Origin: Serinus canaria
Taxonomy: Eukaryota > Chordata > Aves > Passeriformes > Fringillidae
Assembly (NCBI RefSeq): GCF_022539315.1
Contig: NC_066315.1
Coordinates: forward strand, 123,849,374 to 123,913,373
Length of the DNA: 64,000 bases
Reading direction: 5' to 3'
Numbering within the stretch: the stretch's first letter is position 1; the number at the start of each line of letters is the position of its first letter. Below, in pieces: positions 47,421-59,975 of the stretch. Below the pieces are notes generated by a model that was given only the letters and a program-made list of their open reading frames with translations, made no database searches and was not told where the DNA came from. The position numbers and the translations under genes are program-made.

Positions 47421-48450
47421 CATTGTTGAGGCGCTTCACATCGGTTTGCATTAAAGCACACACGTCAGCTGGTGGCAAAGGAAGATTCTTCTGAATTTTT
47501 TACTCATAAATGCATAAGCAACAGGAAATCACGCAAGCATTGACCTCAAACTAGCAGTGCTCATAAACAAAGAGAACAACTGCTGTCATCTATTATCCAT
47601 TAAGTACTCTTCAAAGTTTTCAATTGCTTTTTCATAATTTCCCATTTTTATTCTCTTTTGATGGCACAGGACCAATACTAGAAAACACAGAGCTTGATTC
47701 TGGCTTATGTGACCGTCCATGGGCATTCACAGTAAAACTGGTACAGATTTGTAAAAAGCAGGTCCACATTGAGGACTTGGGAGAAGAGGTTTTTAGTAAT
47801 GTTAAGAGACCTTTGCCCCATCACCTGCGGTGAGCAGAAGATCTCTGAGAGAAATCATATAATAATAATTTTTATCTCAAGGCCAATCCCAGATGTGTTT
47901 CCTGGTCCTGCTGCAGTAGCTGTTAGCATGAGTTACGTAAAGTTAGGATAGCTTTTGGCATGATCTGATGAACCTTGACTTTTTGCTGTAACAGAAGTGG
48001 ATGAAATATGGTACAAACCTGTTGCAAAGAACAGAGTAGCTTTGGTGCACTTAAGGAAATATATAGACAAAGAACACACTCAGTCTGCTGGACATCAACA
48101 TGTCCAGAGGTTACCTGAACAGGAAAATTGGGAGCTCTGGCAATGGCTGCAACAAATCGTAATAAAACAGTGCAATTTCAGAAGGCAAGAACCCATGGCA
48201 AGATACTCTCTACTAAAAGCACTTAAGAGTAGTGGAGGTAACCACAAAAAAGACATTGTTGAGGCACCCAGTGACACTCCTCAGGGTCCAGGATTGTGTC
48301 TCTAACCTCCAGGAAACACAGGTCCCCACAGCTCTGGATCATACACTGCAGCACTGACACCACTGCACTGACCCACATGACCTTCCTCCTGTCTGCACTG
48401 TCTCACGGGCTGGAAAAATACAGCTGGTAAAACCACACATCTGTGGTGTG
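47421..48450. other. More balanced segment with two unsupported open frames
   Basis: From about 47640 to 48420 the base composition is less AT-rich than the flanks. Plus-strand open stretches at 47624-47833 and 47997-48305 translate into mixed, globular-looking peptides. 'ttttgatggcacag' at about 47656-47669 and 'tttttgctgtaacag' at about 47980-47994 resemble splice acceptors. However, the second stretch only opens with a GTG, no family is recognised, and no donor fits a continuous reading frame. It could be an eroded exon pair, a lncRNA exon or chance. Confidence 0.2.
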
Positions 48451-51400
48451 TTTTGGTATATAAACCCAATTATCCACATTATCATCTGGTGCTAAAACTC
48501 CTTCACAGAAAGCAAGCTATCTCTTTTTGTTTGTAAGAACAGAAGTTTAGTTAGGTAACAGTTTCTTGGAGCAGCATAACCATGTTTATAACCAAACGCA
48601 TCTTTGTTCTTGTGTTATTGTTGTCCTCTAACTAAAATGTTTCTTCTTCCTGAAAAGAGATAATTTATTTCTCTTCAAATCTTGATGAGAAAACTGTATT
48701 CCCTGCTAGCCCTTAGAAGGGCCCCATTGTTTTGCTCTTGTTGTATGACAGACACTTTATCTCCCTCCTGGAAATACTCCTGGTAATGCTTTCCTGATGG
48801 TCTTCCACTTAGAATTAATCTCTCTGAATGTTAGCAACAAAAATATAGTCCTGCATTCCTGTAACCTGTATAATGGCATTCATGATTTTTGTATTTGAAA
48901 TAGATGCCCTGATACTGCCCTGGGGCTTTTTTTTCATGATCACATCACATTGGCAGATTTTGTGTTCAGTGATGAGCTTAAGGTTTATAGCACATCCTTG
49001 TTGACCTTTACAGAGACATAGTTCTTATTTTGCACTATTAAATGTCATTTTATTCCCATTTTTAATGTCATCTAGTTCTTGCTGGTAGGCTGAGCCTTAT
49101 ATGTTTAGACAGTACTTTCAAACTCTTAGCCATTGACACATTTTGTTAGTTGCCAGTTTTTATCTCAGAATTACTAATGAAAATAATCTTAACAACAAAC
49201 ACCAAGACATGAAAATAATCTTACTAATCCAATAATTTTACTACTCCAATTATTTTCCCTTCAGTCCATGTTTCATGATCTTGGTTTTAGCTTGGAATAT
49301 GAAAGTGACAGAAATGTGATCATCATGTTAAAATATGAAAATGGAACAGCTAAGTTTTGATATAGTTCTTCGTATAGTCTTTTCTAGTAGTTTTATGTCT
49401 CATTTTTAACTAACTGTGCATTTTTAATGTATTTTTCTTTTATTTAAAATTAAATAAATTTTAATAAGTGAATCCTTTTCAGATAAGCAGAGATGAAATT
49501 CTGCTTTTGTTTTATAGTTTTTTATAGTAACAAGGAAAAAAAAGGAAAAAGAGAGACATCTGAAATTGAAAGCAATTATTAAAATGGGTCATTGTATTGT
49601 GAAAACAAAATTGTTTTTTGAGTGCAGATTTTTTTTTTTCTGCAAAATAACAACAGTTTGTTTTAAGTGTCACTGCAAGTCCAGGGAGAAAATGTCATGT
49701 CAAACTGATGGAAAATTATTTCAATGCAACTATGCTATCAGATATTACTGTGTCCAGACAATGTTAAGAGGTTGTCACTAAAAAACCCAGCAATATGGAA
49801 ATCCAATAATATGCCAATCTAAAAGTTTTTGATATAGGGAGTTGGAGATTATGTTACATTGACAAGATAATAGAATGGTATCAATGCAAATTACACTTTT
49901 ATTTAAAAGCAGAAAATGAAATCAGCATCATATTAAGAAACATCATATAAAAGCAAAAAAATTAAAGCTGTATTCATCCCTTCAACAATTTGCTTTCTAT
50001 GAACTGAGTAGATAAGTAAGAACCATTGTTTCATTGGGTGCACACTAAGCAAAGTATTTGGAACCTGCTGAGAGTTAAGCTAGCCAAACCCAGTTTCTGT
50101 AGTAATATCTCTCAGAAGCTGTCCTGACAAGATACTTGCATTTCCTAAATGGAACATGGAAAGAAGCCTGTTCTGTGAAATCCATCCCAGAAGGAAGTTA
50201 TTAGGACAATATCAAAACTAGCCTCATATGATAATGTGTCAGTCTGGGCTGCTTTTGGCCCATTTCCACCTAATCACATCTAAATTTCTATGTCAGCTTT
50301 CTAGAAAGATAAAAAAAAGAATATCAAACTTTTTTTATCTTTTGGGAAAGTCTGCTTCATCTCCATGCTCTACAGGGAGGCTCCTGCACTATGAGCTCTC
50401 CCAAAGTCAGCACCAAGTCGGTTTACTTTTGCTGTCAAACAACACATGACATGGTTCCTGCTGCACTGCTCATAACAGCCCCTCTGACAGACCCTGCAAA
50501 TTTGTTTGCTTGGACACAGACAGATGGGAGAATTTATTTCTTCTTCATTGCTGGTCGTGTTTCTGCTTCCTCTTCCCCCTTTCTTTTTAATGCCTTTTTA
50601 CAGGACCCTTCTCATCAGATTGTGTTGGAATGTGATTCTCAACCTTCACTTTCAACTTGCTCCTCTCAATATCTGGATAAATATGCAATTAGTGTCTCCA
50701 TTTTCAAGCCAATTCAAGCCAAATATTATCTTCATTAACCTTTATAGGTATTAAAGAAATAGGAAAAAACTGCTAAACACGTAAAAAGCTGCAGCTAAAA
50801 AGAATGAAAACCACACTATTATTAAATCTTTGTATTAGTAACTTCACAGTTTAAAATTTTTGAATCCACCAAAGAACTGAGTTTTGTGAGCTTTTTTCTA
50901 GGTTTTCTGGTATTAATTTTTGTGCATGAAGAAAGAGCATAGGACAAAAAGTTTCTGAGCATATAGAATTTCTTTGAAAATTGGTGTTCTAGTTAATTCT
51001 TTTGTAAGAGTGAATTGAAAATAAGAGCAAAATAAGGTGTCTACATTGCATTCATTTGCTAAAAAGAAAATACTTCTACAAAATTAATTACACCTCCTAC
51101 TTGAAAGTCATAAATTTCTTATAACTTACTAAAACCAAAAATACTTTTCAGAGCCTTCTTGGAAATGAAACAATTATTTTAAAGATTAACATTCAATTAT
51201 TTGCGTAACAAAACCTCCAAAATATTGGCAAATTTCAAAATTATTATGAGGATTGGAAAATAGCTAAAACAAGTACAAGACAAACAACCGAGGACATCAC
51301 ACAGACGAAATTACTCCTACATGGTTAAACTTTACAATATATGGAAAATATAGTCATGCAAGTTAGAGGTTGTTGTGAGAAATTGCTTCTTAATATTTGC

Positions 51401-52934
51401 CTCTCTATTTTTAAAAAATTATTTTTGTTTGATAATTCAAAAAAACTATTCAAAATAGAGAAAAGAAAGGTGGCATAATTGAAATATAATAATTTTGAGA
51501 GCAGCTGTTGAAAGATTGCCTATAACATTTTTTTAATCAAATATTTTAGTTTGGATCCTCTGTTATGAAGGAAAAAACTAAAAGTTTTCTCAGCAATATA
51601 GTGCTTCAAAAGAAGCAGAAGAAGTTTTAGAAAAATTATTATGAATCACTTAATCTTCATTTTGAAGAAGACCCTATTCCTTGAAATATATTTCTTCTAA
51701 CTTAATGCGAATACCAAGGAGGAATCTGTGAAAAGCTTTCTGATGTCTTTTGTGTCAGATATTAGTCTCAAGAGTCAGAGAAGAATGGGATATGCATAGC
51801 AAGTTAGGTATTTTCTCCACAGGCACATTATCCCAAATTAGTTTTGTGAGATGCTAGAGCTGGGCAAAGATATCTGAAAGTGATGTTGCATTAGCACTTA
51901 TTATAGAAATGGATCACAGTTCCTTCTTCTAGTTGCTGGCACCATTCCCCTTGGATTTGAGTTTTTTTGTACCTATTACATCAGTGTATTGCTTTTGAAT
52001 TCAATAATTAACTTTGCTGTTAAAAAGTTTTCAGCATATGTTTGAAATAATTAATGTTAATTGCTACATGAACTTTGAGTGATCCACCAGGAATGAGTTA
52101 GTTCCAAAAAGAACATTTTCCATCTGACTACACAGTCATTAAAATACATTAATATACTAATCCTTATACCTGTGCTTTGTTTCCTTTTTCTTTTGCCAAG
52201 AAATAAGCAACAATAAGAACAACAACAGAGAATTGTACTAGAGTAGCTGTCGATCTTGATTTTATAGATAAAAATTCAGTAGAATACACTTTAAAACTTG
52301 GGGTTAAAATTTCCCCCAGGTTAATGGTAAATAATGTCAATATTTGTAAAAACTAAGAAAACCCAGTGCTTTTATATTTTTAAAGTATGGAATATCTAAT
52401 TAATAATAATAATTTTATTAATAATTAATAATTTTATTAAAAATTAGCTGAAAAATATGGGGCTCATACTTAATTTGCCCCAGTGTGATACTGTGCATTT
52501 CAGTATGTGTCCAAAACTTAACATCCTAGTACAAACAACAGGAAAGGACTGGGAAGGACTGCAATCATGAGTCAAGTGCCTTCAGGCTGAAAACAAACTT
52601 GTGTGTCTTAACAAGTAATGTGTGTAAGGTTTAAATATCCATAAGTCTAAAGCTCAGGAAAAAACAAAAAGCCTGATAATTTAAAAGGTTTTGGATTTTA
52701 GCAGATCCTTTCTGAAATTTTGTATTAAACTCAGCAGGTAAATTCCCAGTGCAGTCAAAAAATAAAATTGGCTGGAGCAAATAACAGAAATGTTTACTCA
52801 GAGCTATTTTCAGACTTCAACTTCTCCCCAAATCATTAAAAGAAACAATGTTTCTCCAAATCAGCAGCTGGAAATTTGCATTCCCCTTAGGTCATGTCCT
52901 GGTGTGATCTTTATAAGCCTAGGCATTTCAGAAA
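48451..52934. other. AT-rich non-coding DNA
   Basis: About 4.5 kb without a recognised gene. A 19-bp-offset direct repeat (aataattttatta at 52408 and 52427) lies in very AT-rich sequence. Overlapping plus-strand open frames at 50391-50754 (up to 115 codons) lie in pyrimidine-rich DNA and have no recognised domain. Confidence 0.5.
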
Positions 52935-53047
52935 ACTAGGAACATGTTTTAGTGGTAGATGGGACAGTGGTAGGTTAATGTTTGGACTCAGTGGTCTTAA
53001 AGGTCTTTTCCAATCTGAACAATTCTGCAGTTCTGTGATTCAATTCT
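52935..53047 (+). mobile_element. CR1 LINE 3' end, plus strand
   Basis: The order 'aacatgttttagtggtagat', 'gggacagtggtaggttaatg', 'tttggactcagtggtcttaa', 'aggtcttttccaatctgaac', 'aattctgcagttctgtgatt' corresponds to the sense 3' terminus of an avian CR1, which ends in ATTCTGTGATTC-type repeats. It is 5' truncated to about 110 bases. In orientation it is opposite to five of the other six CR1 pieces in the window. Confidence 0.82.
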
Positions 53048-54003
53048 CACAGATGATTACTGAGCAATTTCCAAATTTACCTACTGAATTTGACCATAAC
53101 AACTTATGGAAATGATTGGAATCAGTCAGGAGGCTACATGGTTCATTAAGTTAAAGCATTGCTACCAGATGCTTTTTCTTTGATGACAATTTACACAAAA
53201 ATGTTAATTTCTGAATGTACTTAATCTTAAAACTATATTAGATTTTTCAGGAAACCAAGAGGGCAGTGAATAAATATTTTTATAGTCTTGGGCTCACAGA
53301 ATAATTATAGCCCGATAATAAGGTCAAAACACTAAGTCAGAAATTTAGAAGGACACAATGTTTATAAAAAGTCTTAAAAATATACTTTAATTCGTAAAGA
53401 ATTTTAAATTTTTTCTTTATCAATTTAAATTCTTAAGAAAGATTTTAATTAAATTATGACACCTCAGAGTGAAAGTTAGCTTAGACACAGGTAATTTGGG
53501 TATAATTTCATAAACCTGGTTCTATGGCATATTTTAGGGAAAAGCAAAAAAATAAGAAGTAAATTGCAATTACATAGCAATCAAAAAAGTGTTTTAAGCT
53601 TAGTATGTAATGAAACCAACAAATTTCATGTGCCCTGAAAAAAAATCTGGTCCATAAAACATACCATAAGAACATGCATAAGAAAATGTGGGTTTTTTGA
53701 TATTTTGGCATATGAATGTCTGGTTTAAATTCATTAAGAATACTTAGGTTAAAGAATCATCTGAAAACTAAGAAAATGATACCTCAACTTCACAAGAAGA
53801 CTGTGTTTTCCATAAGATACAGGAAAAACACTGAGGGTTTTTTAATTTCTTTTTTTCAACTAGAATATTATTTTAGCTTTGTAAGTCAATCTTAGAAGAA
53901 GAAAAAAATCAGGCACATGATGTAGTTTTTTTTCTTAACCACAATTAACTTACTTGGTTGATTGCTTGCTATCCTCTCTGTTTTACCCACAGGAATGACT
54001 CAG
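53048..54003. other. AT-rich non-coding DNA
   Basis: No gene or repeat family was recognised in this ~1 kb. Confidence 0.5.
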
Positions 54004-54047
54004 ACAAAACTGATGCAAACAGTTGTGGAACAAAACTGATGCAAACA
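54004..54047 (+). repeat. 18-bp direct repeat, 26-base period
   Basis: The word acaaaactgatgcaaaca occurs exactly at 54004-54021 and 54030-54047, separated by gttgtgga. This is a partial tandem duplication of a 26-base unit. Confidence 0.93.
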
Positions 54048-54420
54048 AAAAATTACTTGGTCAAGCAGTATTATTTGGTGCTCAAAACAAATGAAGTAGG
54101 AGTGAATTTTACCCCCTAGTCCAGTCACTATGGCTGAAATGCAATCATAGGCTCACCTGCCTCTGTGATTTGAGGGATGATGTGAAAACTGCATAGGTTA
54201 AGAATCAAAAGAATGTTTTGCTCTGTGGTTACATGGGATTGCTGCAGATTGTCTTGGCCTTTCGTGTCCCTATCCAATCCCACACCCATTCCTTTTATCC
54301 ATTTTGTTCTCTTTGCCAACCTACCATATGCACATCTAATTAATTCCCAAGAAATCAGATATTTCAGACATTTAATGGTGAATCTTTCTATAGTTAGTTA
54401 AAACAAAAAAGCCCTCAGCC

Positions 54421-54530
54421 AACAAAACACAACAACAGCAACAAAAACTCAAACCAAACCAAAATTAAAAAAAGAAAACAAAGAAGAAAACCCCAAAACA
54501 CAAACACAAAACCCCAAAAATGACCCCGTC
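54421..54530 (+). repeat. A/C-rich low-complexity tract
   Basis: About 110 bases consist almost only of A and C on the plus strand (CAA, CCAAA and CCCCAAAA steps), with very few G or T. This may be a decayed CAA/CAAAA microsatellite or a retroposon tail. Similar shorter tracts occur at 27987-28023 and 35936-35966. Confidence 0.9.
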
Positions 54531-54775
54531 CCCCCAGCTAAAAACCTAGAGTTTGATAATGGTGTGTCTCTTTTCCATTACAATCCAAATGAAATATCTA
54601 CTACCAGTTCACTCTGAAAGAAAATTTTGTCAAATTTTTAAAGTTTTTTACCCTCTTTAAGCTTTGGGCATTACCATGATGTACTATTTTGCCTTCACTT
54701 TCTTCTGATACTGGTAATATTGGTAAAAGCTTTTTAGAACTTCTGTTCCAAATTTAATGAAAATCAAATTTTGAA

Positions 54776-54829
54776 ATGGACTAGATATCTCCAGAGGTCT
54801 ATTCCAGCTCCAGTCTTTCTGTGAAATTA
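54776..54829 (+). mobile_element. CR1 LINE 3' end, very short
   Basis: 'atggactagatatctccaga', 'ggtctattccagctccagtc', 'tttctgtgaaatt' matches the sense end of CR1 ('ggactagatgatctccagaggtcccttccaacccc...attctgtgatt', from memory). It is about 54 bases long, diverged, on the plus strand, and extremely 5' truncated. Confidence 0.72.
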
Positions 54830-57780
54830 TTTTCATCATGTAATCATTAACAAAAAATACAAAAGCATTTCTCTGCAGACTTTTTTTTTAATTTATAAAA
54901 AAATTACATCTATTGAAATAGTGTTTGAAATAATTTGATATGGGAAAAAATCTAAAAAAATTAAGGTAAATACACCTTGATATTTCATTTGATTTTTTTT
55001 ACCTGGTTTTAGTTTTATTGTCTGATTTTTATTGTCTTGATAAATCAGTTTTTCACTAGTCAAAGAATGGATGTTGCCATCCAAATATATATTCTTCCAA
55101 ACTGAACTCCAAATGAAATATGATATAATTGATTCCACTTTTGTGTTCTGGGCTTTTTTTTTTCTCCTTTTGAACTTCTCCTGTGCTATTAAACAGTCAA
55201 AAGAAAACTTAGAGGAATAATTTATTTTACACTCAATAGCGCACATTGAACCTGGAGGCATTTTGGTGTCACATAAATTGTACACAGTACAGTAGAATGG
55301 CAGTAGGTCACTATCCTCTCTAAAGAAACTCTAAAGGAAACGAGGTGATTGGAACATCAAGTGGGCAATCAGTAAAAGCTACAGTGATGCTATCCATATT
55401 AAAGTTAAAGTGTTACAGCGAGGTCTTGTCTGCCCTTGAGGTGACAAAGAGGTTGTAACCACCGGGTGAAGCACTTTGAAATCCTAGTAAATTACCTCAT
55501 GATCACCTCCAAATGTGCTTGTTCTCTTTAGCTTGTTTTTCTACAACTTTATGGTTCTGCTCTCTCAGAAAACCTGTTGTTTATGGCTTGGTTTCTTCCT
55601 CAGAAAACAGACTCATAAAAGCATCTGAAACTGCTGGGTTTGGCAACTTGCCCCTTAAAAAACCCCACTAAAAGAAGGATGACTTTTCGATATTTTTTTT
55701 AAAGCATCACATTTTACCTAATTACAAGTTAAAAAAAAATCTAGGCTTTCCTTAAATGATTTAAAATTGTCAAAGATAAATGTTGATTAAAAATGCATAG
55801 CTTTATTTAAACCAAAAATGTTTATTGGGTTTTTAATGTTGAGAAGAAACAGATTTGAATTTTTTTAATTCTGAAGAAGTTCATAAAGTTGCTATGTTGA
55901 GATTTTGGAATCAGCAAGGAGGTTTATTTTCTGGAAGGTCTGAACAGGAACACATACAAAGAAGAATCAGACATAAATTTTCAGAACATCTCATATAACC
56001 AAACAAGGCAAATAAAGCCATGACTCATACATGCTGGGATATGATTTCTTACAAAAGCAAAGGCCAAAAGCAGGTAGATGTTTTCATTGCTCTGATAAAT
56101 ACAGAGCAATTACATGAACCATCTCAACCCATGTACTCCTTCATTGCTGTGGAATAAAAAATCCAAACAATCAACTATTCGTGAACTACTGAGTGAATTA
56201 TGGTGTGGGAATAACTAATGCTGCCTACAAAGAGAAATGTTATCAGGGACATAACTAATAATCTCTATAGTTTTCCTTTATCTTCATTCCATTTTGATAG
56301 GTTTCTCAAAATAACAGATCTTGTGACTTCTCTTATTAAGTTTTCTTTTTAGGATGAATCCTTCTGCAGATAGTCTTCTGATAAGAAAAAAACTCATTTT
56401 GGTGGCTTGTGGCACAGTAAAGAATGTACAAATAGTGTTTGATATTAAAACATAAGGAAAGGTAGCAATGGGAAACTCAGAAGATCTTTAAAATGAAGGT
56501 TATAGATGTACAGCTGTAATAGACTGGAAAGGTTGTAGGTATTTATGGAGATGACACAGCAATAGAAAAGGCTTAACAAGATCAATATGCCAGTTTACAA
56601 AGATGCTCAGATGACCAACACACAACAGACCTAAGTTAATCAATGTGTGATTTACTTCTTCTTGAATAATTAATGAACAAGTCAGTTTTTACTCTGAAAG
56701 GCTTTTTCTTGTGGTTTTTTATAAGAGCATCTGGAAAATGCAGTGATATTTTATTGTCTTGGTTACCTATTTTCAGAACCCACCTATTAGAAGTCATATG
56801 GTTAAAAAACAGAATGGAAAATACTGATATTAATATTGTAATTCAAAAATATGTCAGAAAGAAAAAATTATTTTTCATTAGAAACTATGAAGCAAGGGTA
56901 GGCTATGCAATATGTCATATTTTTTGTAACCATCATAATATTGTTAAAATTCATGGCAAACACATCTAGCCAGTAAGAGCATCAGTTTTTATATTTTATA
57001 CAATTTAATGTATGAGTGCCTTTATTACTGTTTTAATGATGACATGGTTTAATATATCTGGGCCCTTTTTTGGACTACATTTGCTTATCTATTTCATTTT
57101 AATATAATTTGATCATATTATGTAAAAGATATTATAACCATTATGCCAAAGCATTAATGTCATGCATGGAATAATGCCAATTTTTATCAAAATGTTATGA
57201 ATGCACATTTATTTTAATTTATATTATTCTTTACAGAAAGGTCTCTGGAATAATAATATCTCTACCTAATCTTTACATTACATCTGTGTATATAGGAGTG
57301 TTTCAGATATGAATCAGAGAAGTCACTCAACTTGATTTAAAAACATCTTCTAACTCAAAAAATCCTCATTTTATCTTCCATATTTTTTCAATATTAAATG
57401 GTAGCAACAGTTCAGGGAAATGAAAACGACACTTCAAATCAAGTTTTTGGAAAAAAAAAGAGTTGAAAAATGAATTTCCTATTCCTTTCATGGTAGACAT
57501 CTAATTCTCTATACCAAAAGGTTGGTACCAGCAACATTCATCCTACTTGATATTGATAAATTTATCTCATATATGGAAAGATTACACATAATTGACAAAA
57601 TGGATAGGGCTTGCATGATACCTAGCAGTGAGAGAATAATTGATAAAGAATAAAGTAGTTAATAAAATCAAAATATTTCTGATGTCTTTTTTTTTTTTCC
57701 CCTTTCCAACTATGGGCAATGTCTCCAGTGAAAAATATTTAGTATACTGATTACCTGGGCAGTGTAGACTCACAGGTAAG
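54830..57780. other. AT-rich non-coding DNA
   Basis: About 3 kb with no gene or repeat family recognised. The minus-strand open frame at 54893-55285 (130 codons) is the longest non-repeat frame here. It is rich in Lys, Ile and Asn as expected of AT-rich DNA, it has no domain, and I treat it as chance. A T12 run lies near 57687. Confidence 0.5.
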
Positions 57781-58040
57781 CTGTATCCAGTGCTGGTGGT
57801 GGTGGGATCAAAGCTTTGGTCCAGGAGCCAGGATTTCCAGCACTGGAAATCCTGGCTCTTTTCCCCCAGGATGGGAAAATGAAAGAGTTCTGGTCAAGCC
57901 TGGACTGAAGGAGGAGGCAGGAGGAACAGCCAGATTTGGAGCTACCCTGTGGGGGTTCACCTCTAAGAAGAGATCTAGCAGTGGAAAAGAATTAGTTCTG
58001 TAGGGGACCCAACTACTTGCTCTACCAAATTGTCTGGTGT
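57781..58040. other. GC-richer block containing a perfect hairpin
   Basis: About 260 bases with more G+C than the surroundings. It begins with a GGTGGTGGTGG stretch, then the hairpin at 57825-57858, then 'aggaggaggcaggaggaac' and 'ctgtgggggttcacct'. No open frame or known family is recognised. The composition is like that of the LTR fragments in this window, so it may be part of an unrecognised retroelement. Confidence 0.35.
57825..57858. repeat. Perfect inverted repeat, 16-bp arms, 2-base loop
   Basis: The left arm gagccaggatttccag (57825-57840) is the exact reverse complement of ctggaaatcctggctc (57843-57858), with only 'ca' between. The palindrome is uninterrupted, and half of its stem pairs are G-C. 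It could extrude as a cruciform or form a hairpin in RNA. The two arms do not continue as an inverted repeat outside these positions. Confidence 0.97.
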
Positions 58041-58194
58041 GTGCTTTGCTTTGAGAATAATTTGTTTACAAATTCTTACCACAGAAGTCTCTCATTTAGG
58101 AAGTTATGTGATGTTTTGATTCTTTTTTTCAGAGGGACAACTCAGGTGTTGTGAAGGTTTCTTATTTTAAAGTTTTGTGTGAAAGAGCCCCCTG

Positions 58195-58375
58195 ACATTA
58201 ATGTCAATGTAATAATAATATTTCATATTTTATAAAAATATATCATTATAATTAGCAATTAATTAGAAATAAATACATTATATAACAATGTGTAATTTTT
58301 CATTTATAGATATATATATCTAATTATAAACATGAGTATTTAAAAAAGAAATATTAATGCACAATATATAATGAT
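58195..58375. other. Very AT-rich tract
   Basis: Almost pure A+T, including the palindrome agatatatatatct near 58308-58321 and several TAATTA and TAATAATAATA steps. No gene or known repeat family is present. DNA of this kind unwinds easily and is sometimes matrix-attachment-like, which is an inference from composition only. Confidence 0.6.
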
Positions 58376-59453
58376 ACTGTTTTTTGAAATTCACTATGGA
58401 ATATTCATATTTCACAGTTCATCTGTACATTTCACTAACATTTGGGTGTGCAATGAACGAATAAAGGAAAGACAACTGAAGATACGTTTTAGAATTTATA
58501 GAAACATTTATGAAATGTGCTTTTTTTCCTCCTACTTAACATTTAGAGCATATATTGAATCTTATTTGAATGTCACCCATGTACCTGTCCCCATGACGGA
58601 TATGTTTATTTATATTATTGACTATTAGATCTTTCAAAACAAGGTCTAGTATTACTGATATATTCAGCATATATTGGATGTTTTAAACACTTTCACTGAA
58701 ATAACTAGATGTGAATTTCTAACCTGATGGAAATTATTTAAAACAACAAGACCCCCAAACCTAGCAAAATCCAAACCAACAGATTTTTCATCCATGTCTT
58801 GAATGCAGAGATCACTCTAGTTTCTTTGGATCTGAGTACTTTTTACTAAGCCTGCTTTTCAGATCTGCCCTGTGGTTTGCCCAGTCTGTGCAGACAGAAA
58901 AACTGATCTATTCAAACTTAGTTTGTTTTGAAGTACAGGATGTTTAGTACTATTTTGCAGTTTATATTTTCTCCTGAAAACTGTAGTGATTTCAAATGTT
59001 AAATGTTGCTCTTCCTGCAACATGTGGGAAGATTGATGACTTCTCTTTCACTTTTCTGCACCAAATGAAATTAAATATATTTCAAACTGGAAGTATTTTC
59101 CAGTTCCTTGCAATGTTATTGCCAGACTGGCTGAGGTGTTATTTTTTCCCTTTTGTATTTTCTTCAAGTCACAATCTGTGAGTTAGATTTAAGGAAGCTG
59201 CAGACAGGTACCATGAGCAGAGCCCATATTTTTTCTGGTTTTTTTATTTCTTCATAACTTCCTCTTCTTTCAGCCCTTACAGAAAGGTGGTTTATGATTC
59301 TATACAATACTGCCTAGGAGCCCCATTCAGCAACAAGGTAAGAGAAATATACACATACACTGATACCAAATGAGCTTGCAGACCAGGTTAACTAACTCTT
59401 AATTGCAATTGTCATGCAAAATTAGGGAAGGCAATGGTTTTGTAGATTTTGTG
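58376..59453. other. AT-rich non-coding DNA
   Basis: About 1.1 kb with no recognised feature. Plus-strand open frames of 85 and 61 codons have no domain. Confidence 0.5.
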
Positions 59454-59517
59454 GTTGTTGTTGTTGTTGTTGTTGTGTGTTTGGTTTTGATTTTGGTTTA
59501 GGTTTGTTTGTTTTTTT
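59454..59517 (+). repeat. (GTT)n microsatellite grading into G/T-rich tract
   Basis: A GTT array spans 59454-59476 (about 7-8 units). It is followed by a tract containing almost only G and T to about 59517. It is the complementary type of the A/C-rich tract at 54421-54530. Confidence 0.93.
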
Positions 59518-59759
59518 ACTGCTACTTTGTAGTGCTAAACCTGGAACTTGCTGAGTGAAACCTTATCAGAGAGGAACAGGTATAAATAAGTTCTCTACAG
59601 CATGAAATTTCTTTATTATTCTTTTTTCACGTTGGTTAGAATAAAAGGATTAATTAACATAATGCTGTGGCAAAGGCAGATTTATTTTCTGACGTTATAT
59701 AAAAATCTGGTTTTGGAGAGACTTCTGAAGAAGTGTTCTCTCTACTGATTCAGGTCAAT

Positions 59760-59975
59760 TGAATCATAGAATCCTTTAGGTTGGAGATGACCTCAAAATC
59801 ATTGAATTCACCCATTAACTCAACACTAAAGTCCAGCACTAAACCATGTCCCCAGTTGCCACATCTACACAAATATCTCCAGGAATGGTGACTCAACCAC
59901 TTCCTTGAGCAGCCTGTTCCACTGTCCAAAAATTCACTGGAGAAGAATGTTTTCCTAATATTCCTGAGATGGTCT
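59760..59975 (-). mobile_element. CR1 LINE 3' fragment, about 215 bp
   Basis: It begins tgaatcatagaatcctttag, then 'ggttggagatgacctcaaaa', 'tcattgaattcacccattaa', 'aacactaaagtccagcacta', 'aaccatgtccccagttgcc', 'acatctacacaaatatctcc', 'atggtgactcaaccacttcc' and 'gagcagcctgttccactgtc'. It ends near 'tttcctaatattcctga'. This is the reverse complement of a CR1 3' region, so the element is on the minus strand with its 3' end at left. It is the same subfamily type as 466-622 but better preserved. A minus-strand open frame across it is a shadow. Confidence 0.88.

Noticed and set aside
50391..50754. 115- and 82-codon overlapping plus-strand frames
   Set aside because: They lie in pyrimidine-rich DNA, with no domain or splice evidence and different frames competing over the same bases.
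54893..55285. 130-codon minus-strand open frame
   Set aside because: Lys/Ile/Asn/Ser-rich as expected of AT-rich sequence, with no known motif; overlaps homopolymer runs.
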